From Ctena decussata (Eukaryota > Mollusca > Bivalvia > Lucinida > Lucinidae): a stretch of 64,000 nt of DNA. Location of the stretch: contig OZ022509.1 of assembly GCA_963989385.1 (NCBI GenBank), forward strand, positions 52,158,271 to 52,222,270, in the 5' to 3' direction. Below are positions 1 through 11,985 of the stretch, one piece after another (the first letter of the stretch is position 1; the number at the start of each line of letters is the position of its first letter). The position numbers and the translations under genes are program-made. The notes beneath the pieces are model-generated. The model was not told the DNA's origin. It did no database searches and saw only the letters and a list, made by a program, of their open reading frames with translations.

Positions 1-690
1 TTACACCACCATCTGCCGATATCGGAGAACAGAAGGACATCAGCTGCTGCCATAATGTATTCAGGATAACTTTTGCTGCTGTTGTTGATGAAATCTTCAG
101 CAGCTGATAATGTAGTCAGTTGCTGATGGTGGTGTCATAAGCAGCTCCTGATGTTGTTTATTAGTGATAGTGACACCACCATCTTTTGATATTGGAGAAC
201 AGCGGGACATTAGCTGCTGCCATAAGTATTTAGAATAACTACTGCTGTTGATGAAAGCATCAGCTGCTGATGGTGATGTCAGTTGCAAATGGTGGAGTCA
301 GAATGAGCTGCTGATGTTATTATTAGTGACAGTGACCCTACCATCTGCCGATATCGGAGAACAGAGGGATATCAGCTACTGTCATTAGTATTGAGAATAA
401 CCATTACGGATGCTGTTGATTAAGTATTAGCTGCTAATGGTGATGTCAGTTGCTGATGGTGGTGTCATAAGCAGTCGCTGCTTTTAGTAAATGACACTAT
501 CATCTGCCTATATCGGAGATCAGAGGGATGTCAGCTGTTGTTGCCACTAGTGTTTAGAGTACATTTTGCTGCTGCTGTAAGTAAAAGCATAGGCTGCTGA
601 TGGTGGTGTCAGTTACTGATGGTGGTATCATAAGCAGCTGCTGGTGTTGTTTTTAGTGGCGCCACCATCTGTCGAAAGCATTAGCTGTTG
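1..690. repeat. Satellite class A (GCTGCTGATGG-rich), first block
   Basis: Imperfect tandem units of about 170-190 bp. Each runs through a core like CAGCTGCTGATGGTGGTGTC, then a TTATTAGTGAC stretch, then CATCTGCCGATATCGGAGAA, then ATCAGCTGCTGCCAT. The array is already running at base 1, so it probably extends beyond the window. Open frames inside it are low-complexity and not conserved between units, so I do not call genes. Confidence 0.85.
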
Positions 691-1130
691 ATGGTGGTTT
701 TTAATTGGTACAATTGCTAATGCCGCAGTTGCAGTTAGTACGGCTTTTCGCTTTTGTCTTATTCTTTTCTGATGATAGAAGTAGCAGATTTTATGGGGGG
801 GTTTAATTCACACGCTGCTGCAGCTGGTTGTAAAAGAGCCGCATCCTGCAACCTAGGTGGAGAGTAAGATTTGCTGTTGTTGTCTAAGGGGAGGAATGAA
901 ATAACTTCTACTGCTGTTAATTTGAAGATACAACAGCTGCTGCTGTTGTCACAGCAAATATCACAGAAACCATCAGCATCAGTTTTCACTCGTTGATAAA
1001 CAACAGCACAATATATCACTCTAGTCACGTACACCACAAGAAGTAGTAACTCTCACTAAATCTTACTGCAGATATCACTCCGTCCACTGTCAGCATCAGC
1101 TATCACCCTCATAACAGAAGGCAGCAGCAA
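691..1130. other. Junction between satellite classes A and B
   Basis: Degenerate sequence with scattered CAGCTGCTG and TGTTGTTGTC patches but no clear period. It looks like a decayed boundary between the two satellite classes. No gene is visible. Confidence 0.4.
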
Positions 1131-2490
1131 AGGTTAGTTTCGTCTCCAGAAGCAGCTCCTGGTATCATGAGTGTAACCACCAACAGATGGTAGAAAAAAG
1201 ATATAATTCAAGCAGCAGCAACTGAAGTCACTCTCACTACTTTCCTTCAACAGCAGGCAGTCCACAAAAAGATGACATATACAGATATTCAATCCAGCAG
1301 AAGCAACACCTGCCATTCTCACTACCTATCTTCAACAGCAGGCAGTTCATCAACAGATGGCAGATACAGATATTTAATCCAGCAGCAGCAACAGCTGTCA
1401 CTCTCAATACCCTTCTTCAAAAGCAGGTAGTCCACAAACAGATGGCAGATACAGATAATTTGTCCAGCAGCAGCAACGGCTGTAACTCAATACCTATCTT
1501 CAAAACGGGCAGTGCACAAACAGATGGCAGATACAGATATTTAATCCAGCAGCAGCAACAGCTGTCACTCTCATTACATATCTTAAACAGAAGGCAGTCC
1601 ACCAACAGAAGGTAGATACTGATATTTAGTCCAGCAGCAGCAACAGCTGTCACTTTCACTACCTATCTTCAACAGCAGGCAGTCCACCTACAGATGGTAG
1701 ATACAGATATTTAATCCAGCAGCAGCAACAGCTGTCACTCTCACTACTTATCTTCAACAGCAGGCAGTCCACCTACAGATGGTAGATACAGATATTTAAT
1801 CCAGCAGCAGCAACAGCTGTCGCTCTCACTACCTTTCTTGAACAGCAGGCAGTCCACCAACAGATGGCAGATACAGATATTTAATACAGCAGGAGCAACA
1901 GCTGTAACTCTGACCACCTGTCTTCAACAGCAGGCAGTCCATAAACAGAAGGCAGATACAGATATCTAGTACAGCAGCAGCAACAGCTGTCACCCTGACT
2001 ACCTATCGTCAACAGCAAGCAGATGGCAGATATAGAAATTTAATCCAGCAGCAGCAACAGCTGTCACTCTCACTATCTATCTTCAACAGCAGGCAGTCCA
2101 CCAACAGATTGCATGAACAAATATATAATCCAGCAGCAGCAACAGCTGTCACTCTCACTATCTATCTTCAACAGCAGGCAGTCCACCAACTGCTTGCAGA
2201 TACAGATATTCAATCCAGCAGCAGCAACAGCTTCACCCTCACTACCCTTCTTCAACAGCAGGCAGTCCACAAACAGATGGCAGATACAGATATTTAATGC
2301 AGCAGCGGCAACAGCTGTCACTGTCACCACCTATCTTCAACAGCAGGCAATCCACAAGCTGCTTGCTGATACAGATATTCAATCAAGCAGCAGCAACAGC
2401 TGACACTCTCACTACCTATCTTCAACAGCAGGCAGTCCACCAACATATGGTAGATACAGATATTTAATCCAACAGCAGCAACAGCTGACA
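1131..2490. repeat. Satellite class B, 85-bp unit, about 16 copies
   Basis: Tandem units of 82-85 bp. The phrase AGATGGCAGATACAGATAT starts at 1355, about 1440 and 1522 and recurs to the end. The rest of each unit is CCAGCAGCAGCAACAGCTG, a TCACTCTCACTACC stretch and TTCAACAGCAGGCAGTCCAC. Several overlapping short ORFs on both strands are by-products of the low-complexity unit. Confidence 0.9.
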
Positions 2491-3480
2491 CTCAGCTGCT
2501 GCTATTATTAGTAAGAATAGCTTCTGCAGATGCGTTTGATAAAAGCATCAGCTGCTGATGGTGGTTTAGCAGTTGCTGATGGTTGTGTCGTAAGCAGGTG
2601 CTCATTTTCGTATTAATGACAACATCATATGGCGATATTGGAGAACAATGGGATATCAGCTGCTGCAAACATGAGAAAGAATAGCTTTTGCTGTTTTTTT
2701 ATGAAAACATCAGCAGCTACTGTTGGTGGTTTGGCAGCTGTTGGTGGTGATATGGTGGTGATGTGATAAGCAGCTGCTGATGTTAATATCTGCGACAACA
2801 TCATTTGCCGATATGAAAGAACAAAAGGACACTTGCTACCTATTAGAAGTGAAAATAGCTTTTGCTGCATCTTTTGACGAAAGCATCAGCTGCTGATTGT
2901 TCTTTGGCAGCTGATGATGGCGGTAACATAAGCAGCTGCTGATGTTACTGTTAATTACACCATCATCTGCTGATATCGGAGAACAAAGGGACATTAGCTG
3001 CTGCAATCAGTAATAGGAAAAACTTTTGATGCTGATTTTGATGAAAGCATCAGCTGCTGATGGCGGTTTGGCAGCTGGTGATGGTGGCATAAGCAGCTGC
3101 TGCTGTTATTATCAGTGACCACATAATCTGCCAATATGGAAGAACAGAGGGGCATCACCCGCTGCTATTATTAGTAAGAATAGCTTCTGCTGCTATTATT
3201 AGTAAGAATAGCTTCTGCAGCTGCGTTTGATAAAAGCATCAGCTGCTAATGGTGGTTTAGCAGTAGCTGATGGTGGTATCATAAGCAACAGCTCATCTCA
3301 GTATTAATGACTAATTTGCTGATCATTTGCTGATATCGGAAGAGAGGGACATCAGCTGATGCCATCATGAGTAAGAATAGCTTTTGCTGCTGATCTTGAT
3401 AAAAGCATCAGCAGCTACTGATGGTGGTTTTGCAGCTGCTGGTGCTGGTGTCATAAGCAACTGCTGATTTTAATATCAGT
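2491..3480. repeat. Satellite class A, second block
   Basis: Same unit as at the start of the window (CATCTGCCGATATCGGAGAA and CAGCTGCTGATGGTGG phrases), with more point variation and some local duplication. For example, GCTGCTATTATTAGTAAGA is repeated near 3161-3215. Confidence 0.85.
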
Positions 3481-4500
3481 TGTAAGGGTAGTATATACTT
3501 GGCTAGCAGAATTCTCGGTTGGAAGAGAATTATCACATAAATGGTTTATTAGGTGTGAATCTATAGTCTCCCTTGAAGCGAAATACTCAGAAAATTATGT
3601 CCGGAAAATGCTATTTATTGTGCAGTCTACAGGTTCAAAAGCCGTTCTTCAATTAGCAATATAATCTGCCTGAATTATATATTATCTCATGTGCTTTCAT
3701 TTTGTGTTGTTAGTATAATTTAGTTAAAACGGCTGAGAATTGGAAATTATGCTAATGAAGTTGGTATTTGTCTATAATATCTTGTTTATACTTATAATAA
3801 TTTATATGCTACGGTAAAGTGTGATTGTATATTCTGATACAATTAATAAGTTTTACAATTGATACCAAGTTTTGCCTAAGAAGTCGTTCTCAGGAACACA
3901 AGTAGGCCTACCATGTTTTACTTGATCTCAAATTTCTGAAATCTGATCTTTGCTAAATTTCCTCACCCCCTAACTCTGGGGTTGGGCTGCAAAATACGTT
4001 CACTTAAACTAAAATAAGCTTGCTAGTTAGTGTTAGGCTATAGAGGAAACATTATCTGAAATCATGCCATTTTTCATTAATGTAAATAAAATCATTGAAT
4101 ACAAATACTTTTTTTTCATATTCTCAGACAAGCTCAAAAGAAGAACCCGTGGGGCGAAGGTTTGCTATTGTTCGTCTGTCTGGCTGTCCTCGACTGGGAC
4201 TGGTCGTCCGTCTGTCTGTCCTTATCTAGGTCTGTTCGTCTGTCTGTCTGTCTGTCTGTAGGACAGTATTTGTTCGTTAGTCCGTACAACACTATTGTTC
4301 GTGTTTAGTGTTAGACAGGGCTATTGACCTGCCCGGGGGTGCTGATTGGGGCTAAACGGACAAATACTTATGTGTATAAACTTGTACAAAGCATAAGAGA
4401 GCCAATATGATAGAAGAAATAGTGCGATATACTATTTCAGGACAGTTTAATACTTAAGTTGAGAGCTAACCTATTGCGTTTTTCCCTTTGAATTATTAAA
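3481..4500. other. AT-rich interval with TCTG microsatellite
   Basis: Mostly non-repetitive AT-rich DNA separating two class A blocks. A degenerate (TCTG)n run occupies about 4170-4262. No ORF here has recognisable protein character. Confidence 0.6.
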
Positions 4501-4566
4501 GGGCTCGTCCCGTTACATTTTTGGGGCTCGTCCAGTTACATTTTTGGGGCTCGTCCCGTTACACAG
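4501..4566. repeat. Three 23-bp tandem copies
   Basis: The phrase GGGCTCGTCCCGTTACATTT starts at 4501, 4524 and 4547, giving a 23-bp period. The third copy runs directly into class A satellite, so this may be the edge of an insertion or of the array. Confidence 0.8.
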
Positions 4567-6970
4567 TGACCAAATTATCTGCCGATATGGAAAAACAGAA
4601 GAACACTTGCTGCTGCCATAAGAAGAAAGAATAGCTTTTGCTGCATCTTTTGATGAAAGAAAAAGCTGCTGATGGTTCTTTGACAGCTGCTGATGGCGAT
4701 AGCATAAGCAGCTGCTGATGTTACTGTTAATGTCACCATCATCTGCCGATATCGGAGAACAAAGGGACATAAGCTGCTGCCATCAGTAGTAAGAAAAATC
4801 TTTTGATGCTGCTTATGATGAAAGCATCAGCTGCTGATGGTGGTTTGGCAGCTGCTGATGGTTGTGTCATAAGCAGCTGCTGATGTTAATATAAGTGACC
4901 ACATCGTCTGCCGATGTCGAAGAACAGAGGGACAGCAGCTGCTGCCATTAGAAGTTAGAATATCTTTTGCCGCTTCTGCTGATGGTGGTGGCATAAGCAA
5001 CTGCTGCTGTTATCATCAGTGACTACAACATCTGCCGATATGGAAGAACAGAGGGGCATCATCGGCTACTATAAGTAGTAAAAATAGTTTTTGCTGCATC
5101 GTTTGATGAAAGCAACAGCTGCTGATGGTTCTTTGGCAGCTGCTGATGGTGGTCAGTAGCACAACTGCTGATGATAGTTTTATTGACAACATCATCTGCC
5201 GTAATCAGAGAACAGAGGGACATCACCTGCTGCCATCATGAGTAAGAATCGTTTTTTCTGCTGCTTTTGATGAAATCATCAGCTGCTGATGGTGGTTTGG
5301 CAGCTGCTGATGTTGGTGGCATAAGCAGCTGCTGCTGTTATCATCAGCGACCACATCATCTGCTGATATGGAAGAACAGAGGGGCATCAACTGCTTCTAT
5401 AAGTAGTAAGACTTTCTTTTTTTGCACCTTTTAATGAAAACAACAGCTGCTAATGTTTTTTTTGGCAGCCTCTGATGGTGGTAACGTAAGCAGCTGCTGA
5501 TGTTACTGTTAATGACACCATCATCTGCCGATATCTGAGAACAAAATGAGCATAAGCTGCTGCCATCAGTAGTAGGAAAAACTTTTGATGCTGCTTTGAG
5601 GAAAGCATCACCTGCTGATGGCGGTATGGCAGCTGCTGCTGCAGCCGCATCTGATAAAAGCATCAGCTGCTGATGGTGGTTTACCAGCTGCTGTATGGTG
5701 GTTTGGCAGCTGCTGATGGTGGTGGCATAAGCAACTGCTGCTGTTATCATCAGTGACTACAACATCTGCCGATATGGAAGAACAGAGGGGCATCATCGGC
5801 TACTATAAGTAGTAAATATAGTTTTTGCTGCATCGTTTGATGAAAGCAACAGCTGCTTATGGTTCTTTGGCAGCTGCTGATAGTGGTAACGTAAGCAGCT
5901 GCTGATGTTACTGTAAATGTCACCATCATCTGCCGATATCTGAGAACAAAAGGATCATAAGCTGCTGACATCAGTAGTAGGAAAAACTTTTGATGCTGCT
6001 TTGAGGAAAGCATCACCTGCTGATGGCGGTATGGCAGCTGCTGCTGCAGCTGCTTTTGAAAAATGCATCAGCAGCTGATGGTGGTTGAGCAGCTGCAGAT
6101 GGTAGTTTAGCAGCTGCTGATGCTGGTGGCATAAGCAGGTGCTGCTGTTATTATCAGTGGTACAATAAGCAGCTTCTGATGTTACTGTTAATCAGAATCA
6201 GCTGCTGATGGCGGTATGGCAGCTGCTGCTGCAGCTGCGTCTGATAAAAGCATCAGCTGCTGATGTTGGTTAAGCAGCTGCTGATGAAGGTGTGACAGGA
6301 GCTGATGGAGGTGGCTCTTTGGCAGCTGCTGCTGTTACTTTTAATGACACAATCATCTGCTGATATCGGAGAAAAAAAAGGACATAAGCTGCTGCCATCA
6401 GTAGTAGGAAAAACTTTTGATGCTGCTTTGGAGGAAAGCATCAGCTGCAGATGGCGGTATGGCAGCTGCTACTGCAGCTGTATCTGATAACAGCAACAGC
6501 TGCTGATGGTTGTTTTGCAGCTGCTGATGGTGGTTTTGCAGCTGCTGACGGTGGTGACATAAGCAGCTTTGCCCTTACTGTTAATGACACCATCATCTGC
6601 CGATACCGGAGAACAAAAAGGACATAAGCTGCAGCCATTAGTAGTAGGAAAAACTTTTGATGCTGCTTTTGAGGAAAGCATCAGCTGCTGATGGCGGTAT
6701 GGCGGCTGCTGCTGCAGCTGCGTCTGATAAAAGCATCAGCTGCTGATGGTGGTTTTGCAGCTGCTGATGGTGGTTTGGCAGCTGCTGATGGTGGTGGCAT
6801 TAGCAGCTCCTGCTGTTATTATAAGTTACCGCATCATCTGACGATATGGAAGAACAGAAGGGCATCATCGGCTACTATAAGTAGTAAGAATAGTTTTTGC
6901 TGCATCATTTGATGAAAGCAACAGCTGCTGATGGTTCTTTGGCAGCTGCTGATGGTGGTCAGTAGCACTA
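4567..6970. repeat. Satellite class A, third and longest block
   Basis: About 13-15 units of the same 170-190 bp family. Sub-variants form a second level of order: units with TGGTTTGGCAGCTGCTGATGG, units with GCTGCTGCTGCAGCTGCGTC and units with TGGTTCTTTGGCAGCTGC recur in runs. This is what unequal exchange in blocks would give. Confidence 0.85.
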
Positions 6971-7345
6971 TCAACGGTAAGTTTTGTTCCAGCAGCAGCC
7001 CCTGTTATCATTACCATCACCAGATACAGATATCATTTCAGCAATAAAACTAAAGTCACTCTAATTACCTATATTTTAACATCAGGCCGTCCACCAACAG
7101 ATGGCAGATACAGATATCATTACAGCAGTATTAACAGATGTCACTTTCTCTACCTATCTCTAACAGCAGGCCGTCCACCAACAGATGGCAGATACAGATA
7201 TCACTCCAGCAGTATCAACAGCTGTCACTCGCATTACCTATCTTTAACAGCAAGCAGTCCACCAATAGATGGCAAATACAGATATCATTACAGTAGTAGC
7301 AGCAGATACCACTATCACTACCTAACTTCAACAGCAGGCAGTCCA
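6971..7345. repeat. Satellite class B, short block
   Basis: About four 85-bp units (CCACCAACAGATGGCAGATA, then CAGATATCATTACAGCAG). It follows class A directly, so the two classes alternate along the first 7.3 kb. Confidence 0.85.
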
Positions 7346-7695
7346 CAAATTATGGATATCAACAATCCAAAGTGTGGATATCCAATAATCTAAATGAGAA
7401 ATGGATAGCACTAATTCGAATTATAAATATCACAATTTCGATTTATTGACATCAATAATTTGGCTTAGTGATATCCATAAATGGGCAAATTTGTTGATAT
7501 CTATAAATCGATTTATGGATATTCATGAATCGAATCGGTGATATCCATAAAGTAGTTAGACTAGTTGATATTCATACTTCGAATACTGTACATCTATAAG
7601 TCGAATCACGGATATTCATGAATAATTATGGATGTCGCTTATTTGTATAGTGGATAGCACTTTTTCACTTATCGATATCATAAAACGATAATGAA
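7346..7695. repeat. Degenerate tandem repeat, GATATCCATAAATCGA type
   Basis: Successive imperfect units of roughly 28-32 bp share GTGATATCCATAAATCG or its variants (GGATATTCATGAATCGAA, TGATATCTATAAATCG). The units contain short palindromes (GATATC, TTCGAA), so repeat sense is ambiguous. The array begins where class B ends. Confidence 0.75.
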
Positions 7696-8029
7696 TAGTT
7701 AACCGGCACCCCATAGAATTTCGGTGATATCTATCTTATATTACTTACATAAGATATAGGAAATCCGCTGGTGACAGACGGACGCATAGACTGACGGATG
7801 GACAAAATGTGTTGCGGAATATATTATCATATACCTCAAGAACCCTTAAGCAAGCTTCATAGTCTAGTTGACATGGTGCATTGCTGGAATTACTTATAAT
7901 TGTCAATCTTTAAATAAAGACTCTCTCAAAATCAAACTCTTACAACTGTGAGCTCTGGCCAGTTGGACATGATCAGGCGACATAGTTTCAACGTCTAAGT
8001 TCTCGCAAAAACAAAGTCTTTTTTAATCG
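7696..8029. other. No gene seen
   Basis: AT-rich, apparently low-copy sequence. I see no ORF, RNA gene or clear repeat in it. Confidence 0.4.
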
Positions 8030-8135
8030 TAAACGGGGTTCCATAGCCCACAACCTATCATCATCACCCTCCCATCGACCGGATACATGTGCATGTATGA
8101 CTGAAACCTGTTGAACAGATCGTAAAATCGCAGGT
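8030..8135 (+). mobile_element. SINE tail fragment
   Basis: Only the tRNA-unrelated body is present: GTAAACGGGGTTCCAT, a CATCACCCTCCCATCG stretch, then a degraded CTGTTGAACAGATCGTAAAATCGC. The tRNA-like head is missing. It belongs to the same family as the full copy at 9466. Confidence 0.65.
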
Positions 8136-8374
8136 CTTTTCTGAGAAAAAAGTGAGAAAAGAATAAAAAATATAACCTGAAAATGTCATTTCTTAAGCAG
8201 ATGACCAATTCGAACATTCTAAGACTTGTCTCCGAATCAATCCTTGGTCTGTGTTACGTGTATTTACCGCAAAAAGAAAGAAAAAAAATAAATGAAATAT
8301 ATGCCGTGAATCCAACTCGCTGCATTTAGCTTCCCTATACGTTCCGACTGGACAGAAAAGCGTTAGCTGGGCAC

Positions 8375-8475
8375 CTCGCGTTAAATCAACATTGACACAA
8401 CCTTGATTCAATGTCACGACGTGGAATCAACGTTGAGTCAGTGTTGATTCAACTCTGTGTGCCTGCTGTGAGGAG
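8375..8475. repeat. ACGTTGA-type palindromic element
   Basis: Alternating TTGATTCAA/TTGAATCAACG words end in GTGTGCCTGCTGTGAGG. The GCCTGCTG end resembles the ends of similar elements at 25377, 40845 and 57209. Probably a short non-autonomous DNA transposon. Confidence 0.5.
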
Positions 8476-9465
8476 ACAACCGATGGTAGGATAAACCCTT
8501 TTCACTGAAGAATTTACAGTTTGAAATTTGCCAAAACCCAATGACAACACTACTGAAAATGTAACATGACGTTTGACTCTCCGTATATTTTCAGTATTTT
8601 CTTGTGTATGAATACCATAAATCATTGCAAGATATTGTTTAGCATTAATGCTTCACCCAAGCACTTAGCTGATTAAAAACACACAAAAAACTCTTTCCCT
8701 ACACATAAATTTGTCTTTTAAGCGGTATGCCCAATGAGCGTGGCATTTTTTTTAAAAGCGAATACTTGTAAAATGAACGAGAACTGCTAATGTCTCACAC
8801 TTTCTATACATGCAGCTGCACTCTCAAATATCAATAGATTGGCATTTTTGTTTTTGTTTCAAATCCAGGCACGTAGCAATCGTTCATTAGGTAGAATTTG
8901 CAATATATTAGAGTATGGCGGCTTCACACATACTTTCCTGCATGAATTTTAGTCAAAAACTATAATTTACAGAGAAATCCTCAGCAGCAGCTATTGTCGC
9001 AGTAGCAGCTGCTGTTGGGAGATCAGCAGCTGCTGTTGGGGACAGCAGCGGCAGCTCGTGATTTGGACCCCTCTCGTACTATTGATCAGTCTCGTCAGTC
9101 AAGTACACTTCCCAGGCTAACCTCAACGGGATGGCGGTTGCCATGTATGTTTTGGCTGTGTATTTATCAGATATCTTTAATAGAAGTGAGGTGCTGTTTA
9201 GTGAAGTGTTAGCATCTCATTATTATTTATTTTACAGGGCATAGAAAATCATGGCGGCCTTTAATTTTTTCGAAGAAAAAAATTGAAAAAAAATCCCAAC
9301 CCTGTCCGCGCATGTAACTTTTAAACATCTTTGATTCAACGTTGAGGACGTTGACTCATGTATGGAGTTAATTCAACTTCGTGTGTCCGTAGGGAAGTTG
9401 TTCTACTACTTTTTCCAAGACAGAGAATTTTTGAAATTTAGTAATAGTTTCCCTGTAAGAGAGAA
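8476..9465. other. Low-copy interval with small satellite patch
   Basis: Mostly AT-rich DNA without genes. A patch at about 8980-9060 is rich in GCAGCTGCTGTTGGG and echoes the class A/B satellites. A second ACGTTGA-type fragment with TTGATTCAACGTTGAGGACG lies at about 9325-9395. Confidence 0.5.
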
Positions 9466-9666
9466 GCCACGGTAGCTCAGCGGGTTAAGCGCTGGCCTAC
9501 TGATCTAGCGGACCGGGTTCGAGCTCCGCTTGAAGGGTGAATCTTTCCTACTGTAAACGGGGTTCTGTTGCACACAAACTTTCATAATCACCGTTCCATC
9601 GTCCTGATATCACTGATATACTGTTAAAAAGGACGTAAAATAGCAAGCCATCCATCCACCCATCCC
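9466..9666 (+). mobile_element. Full-length tRNA-headed SINE
   Basis: The head has a pol III A box (GGTAGCTCAGCGGGTTAAGC) and B box (GGGTTCGAGCTCC). The body starts at GTAAACGGGGTT and ends in a (CATC)n-like tail. An 11-bp flanking repeat with one mismatch (CCCTGTAAGAG / CCCTATAAGAG) fits a target-site duplication. It would be mobilised by a LINE in trans; it is not a functional tRNA because anticodon-stem and acceptor pairing are poor. Confidence 0.85.
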
Positions 9667-9772
9667 TATAAGAGGAATCCGCACTGTGGTAGCTAGTATT
9701 AAAGACCAGGAAGCAAAGTCTATCATCTACAAGTTGACACACGCCAAGAAGGGAAAACGAAATAACATATTT

Positions 9773-10009
9773 GATCCGCGACACGACAAAACCAACAAAG
9801 TGACATGTTCACCCAGAGATGACTCAGATCAGCCTGAGCATCCGCCCAGTCGGATCAGAATCTCCATTATCCACACAGGGCTAGCAAATACCCTTATCTA
9901 CCCTTTAAGCGCACAGTGAAGACTCTGGTCAGGCTGGGTAGCTATCCAGGCTGATCTGAGTCTTCGATAGGTACAAATGCCACTTTTTTGGTTTGTCGTG
10001 CCCGGGCTC
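9773..10009. mobile_element. Palindromic MITE, GAGCCGCGACA family
   Basis: Terminal inverted repeats open with ATCCGCGACACGACAAAACC and close with GGTTTGTCGTGCCCGGGCTC. The inner arms pair through GACTCAGATCAGCC and GGCTGATCTGAGTC. It is a degenerate member of a family with about eleven copies in this window. Confidence 0.85.
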
Positions 10010-10565
10010 CTTGGCTTTCGCTGAAAATGTATCTTTTCACCTGAAACAGCCCTGGATCCAGGGGTGGGCTTTGGGGCTTCAGGCCCGCCACCTGGGGGCC
10101 TGTTTGGATTAAAATATAGGTTGTTACATCTCATTAGAATCCCCGAAGAAGCGATTCTAATGAGATATCACAACAAAACAGACATTAACAATAATTCTCA
10201 TCAAATTGATCCCTTATTATGTTATATATGTTCAAACCCCATCCCCAGCCCCGCCCACCGCCCCCTTCCCAAATACATCTCGGCACATCTCGGCCCCGCC
10301 AGTTATCCAGAGTGATGGTCTGGATCCGGGCCTGTGAAACAAAACAGGATGCAGGTGCAATTTTGTGCATCTGCAATGAATAGCAAAACCTTCAAATTCT
10401 AGACATAAAACTGTCTTAATAATGAAAGTAAATAGGAACATGTTATTTTCCAGACATTCGGCGAGTTTTTAAAATTTGGCAAAACTGATGTTGCATAAGT
10501 ATGTCTGCTTTGTCTTGTTATCAATTTGAAAGGTAAGATTTCTGTTGGCTGGTGTACCGTAAAAT
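10010..10565. other. Low-copy interval with short inverted repeats
   Basis: Contains a GGATCCAGGGG-type motif near 10050 mirrored near 10320 (TCTGGATCCGGGCC), and a small stem CTCATTAGAATC/GATTCTAATGAG near 10130-10160. These suggest a decayed foldback element. No gene is seen. Confidence 0.4.
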
Positions 10566-10891
10566 TGAGCCGCGACATGATAAAACTTACAAAATGACAT
10601 GTGCGGCTCCCAGCGAAGACTCAGATCAGCCTGGGCATCCGCCCAGTCTGATCACAGTCTTCACTGCTAGCTTGGACTCTAAGTCACCCTATCAGTGCTC
10701 AGCCAAGACTATGATCCGCCGAGTCTGATCAGAGACTTCGCTGTCCGCATGGTGCTGGCTTGAACCCTAAGCTACCATTTCGGTGCTAAGCGAAGTCTTG
10801 ACTGATCATCAGACTGGGCGAATGCCAAGGCTGATCTGAGTATTTGCTGAGTGCACATGCCACTTTGTTGGTTTTATCATGTCACGGCTCA
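10566..10891. mobile_element. Palindromic MITE, long variant
   Basis: Ends are GAGCCGCGACATGATAAAAC and GTTTTATCATGTCACGGCTC. At 326 bp it is about 90 bp longer than its relatives, because the central section (GTCTGATCA, CTAAGC, GTGCTCAGC blocks) is present more than once. It may be an internal duplication or a nested chimera of two copies. Confidence 0.85.
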
Positions 10892-11400
10892 AAGTTCTAT
10901 ATAAAGGAAGAAATAGGTATGAGTAAGAAGCTGTTCAGTATAATTCAGCTATAAGAATGGCTTTTTTCTCTTCGGAAACAATTTCAGATATCTAAATTCA
11001 TCTCACAAGACGGTTCAAGAATTTTAGAGTGTTTTCGAACCATGAAAACATGCTATAACTGAATAAATACAACATTTGTTAGCTCAGGTTTTAATTTCAT
11101 TTAAATCGGAGCTTGCAACTTACTCAAAACATAAGCTCAAAGAACAGAAACAATAGCGGGAAATGCGAGAAGAGAGAAATAAGATACAACAACATACCTT
11201 TTGAGAAATAAAGAAAGTGTGTATATTGTTGAATGAAGCATCCAAAACCGATTGCCACTATCATGACTACTGCGTTTACAAGGAAGAAAATTAAGAAATT
11301 AAACACAAGAAAAGACAGAATTGCAAAGAATTAAAGTCTGAGGGCATCGAAATGTCAAATCATTGAACATCATCAACCAATAACTGCATGTTTACTGTAA
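10892..11400. other. AT-rich flank with block shared with 13806
   Basis: At 11269-11370 a block beginning TTTACAAGGAAGAAAA and continuing through AATTAAAGT and ATCAAATCAT-like words is repeated at about 13806-13905. It is in the same orientation there, although the adjacent satellites are inverted. No gene is seen. Confidence 0.5.
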
Positions 11401-11985
11401 TACATGCACTCTTGTACGGAGCCCGGGAGGGGACATAGCAATACATATACTGATTTTGTTCCTACGAAATACATTTCGTTCCCACGCATTACTTTTTCGT
11501 TCCCTCAATTTAATATTTCGTTCACTCAAAATAATATTCCGTTCCCACGCTTTACTTTTTCGTTTTCTCAAAATAGCATTTCGTTCCCTCAAAATAATAT
11601 TCCGTTCCCACGCTTTACTTTTTCGTTTCCTCAAAAAAGCATTTCGTTCCCTCAAAATAATATTCCGTTCCCCCACTTTACTATTTCGTTCGCTCAAAAT
11701 AGCATTTCGTTCCCTCAAAATAATATTCCGAACCCACGCTTTACAATTTTGTTCGCTCAAAATAACATTTTGTTCCCTCAAAATAATATTTCGTTTCCAC
11801 ACATTACTTCGTCGTTCCCTCAGATTGAAATTTCGTTCCCTCAAAATAATATTCCGTTTCCACGGGTTACCATTTCTTTCCCACGCAATGATATTTCATT
11901 TCCTTACCATAATATTTTGTTCACTCAAATTAACATTTCGTTCCTACGAAATAGCTTTTCGTTTTCTAACAAAAATATTCGGTGA
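11401..11985. repeat. 21-bp satellite in 63-bp higher-order units
   Basis: Monomers of 21 bp occur in ordered trimers: TTCCGTTCCCACGCTTTACT, TTTCGTTTCCTCAAAAAAGC and TTTCGTTCCCTCAAAATAAT. The TTCCGTTCCC monomer starts at 11537, 11600, 11663 and 11726, an exact 63-bp spacing. Because 21 is seven codons and the units lack stops, long heptad ORFs appear in two plus frames and one minus frame (SFPQNNI and ERNIILR types). I treat these as repeat artefacts. The block opens with GGAGCCCGGGAGGGGACA. Confidence 0.9.

Noticed and set aside
2113..2403. Gln/Ser-rich ORFs over the class B satellite
   Set aside because: They arise from CAG-rich 85-bp units in several frames at once, with no conserved start or end.
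1..3480. CRISPR-like spaced repeats
   Set aside because: Units are contiguous satellites with no unique spacers, in a eukaryotic context.
5397..6912. Many overlapping Ser/Ala/Cys-rich ORFs in class A satellite
   Set aside because: Low-complexity readings of the GCTGCTGATGG repeat; frames change from unit to unit.
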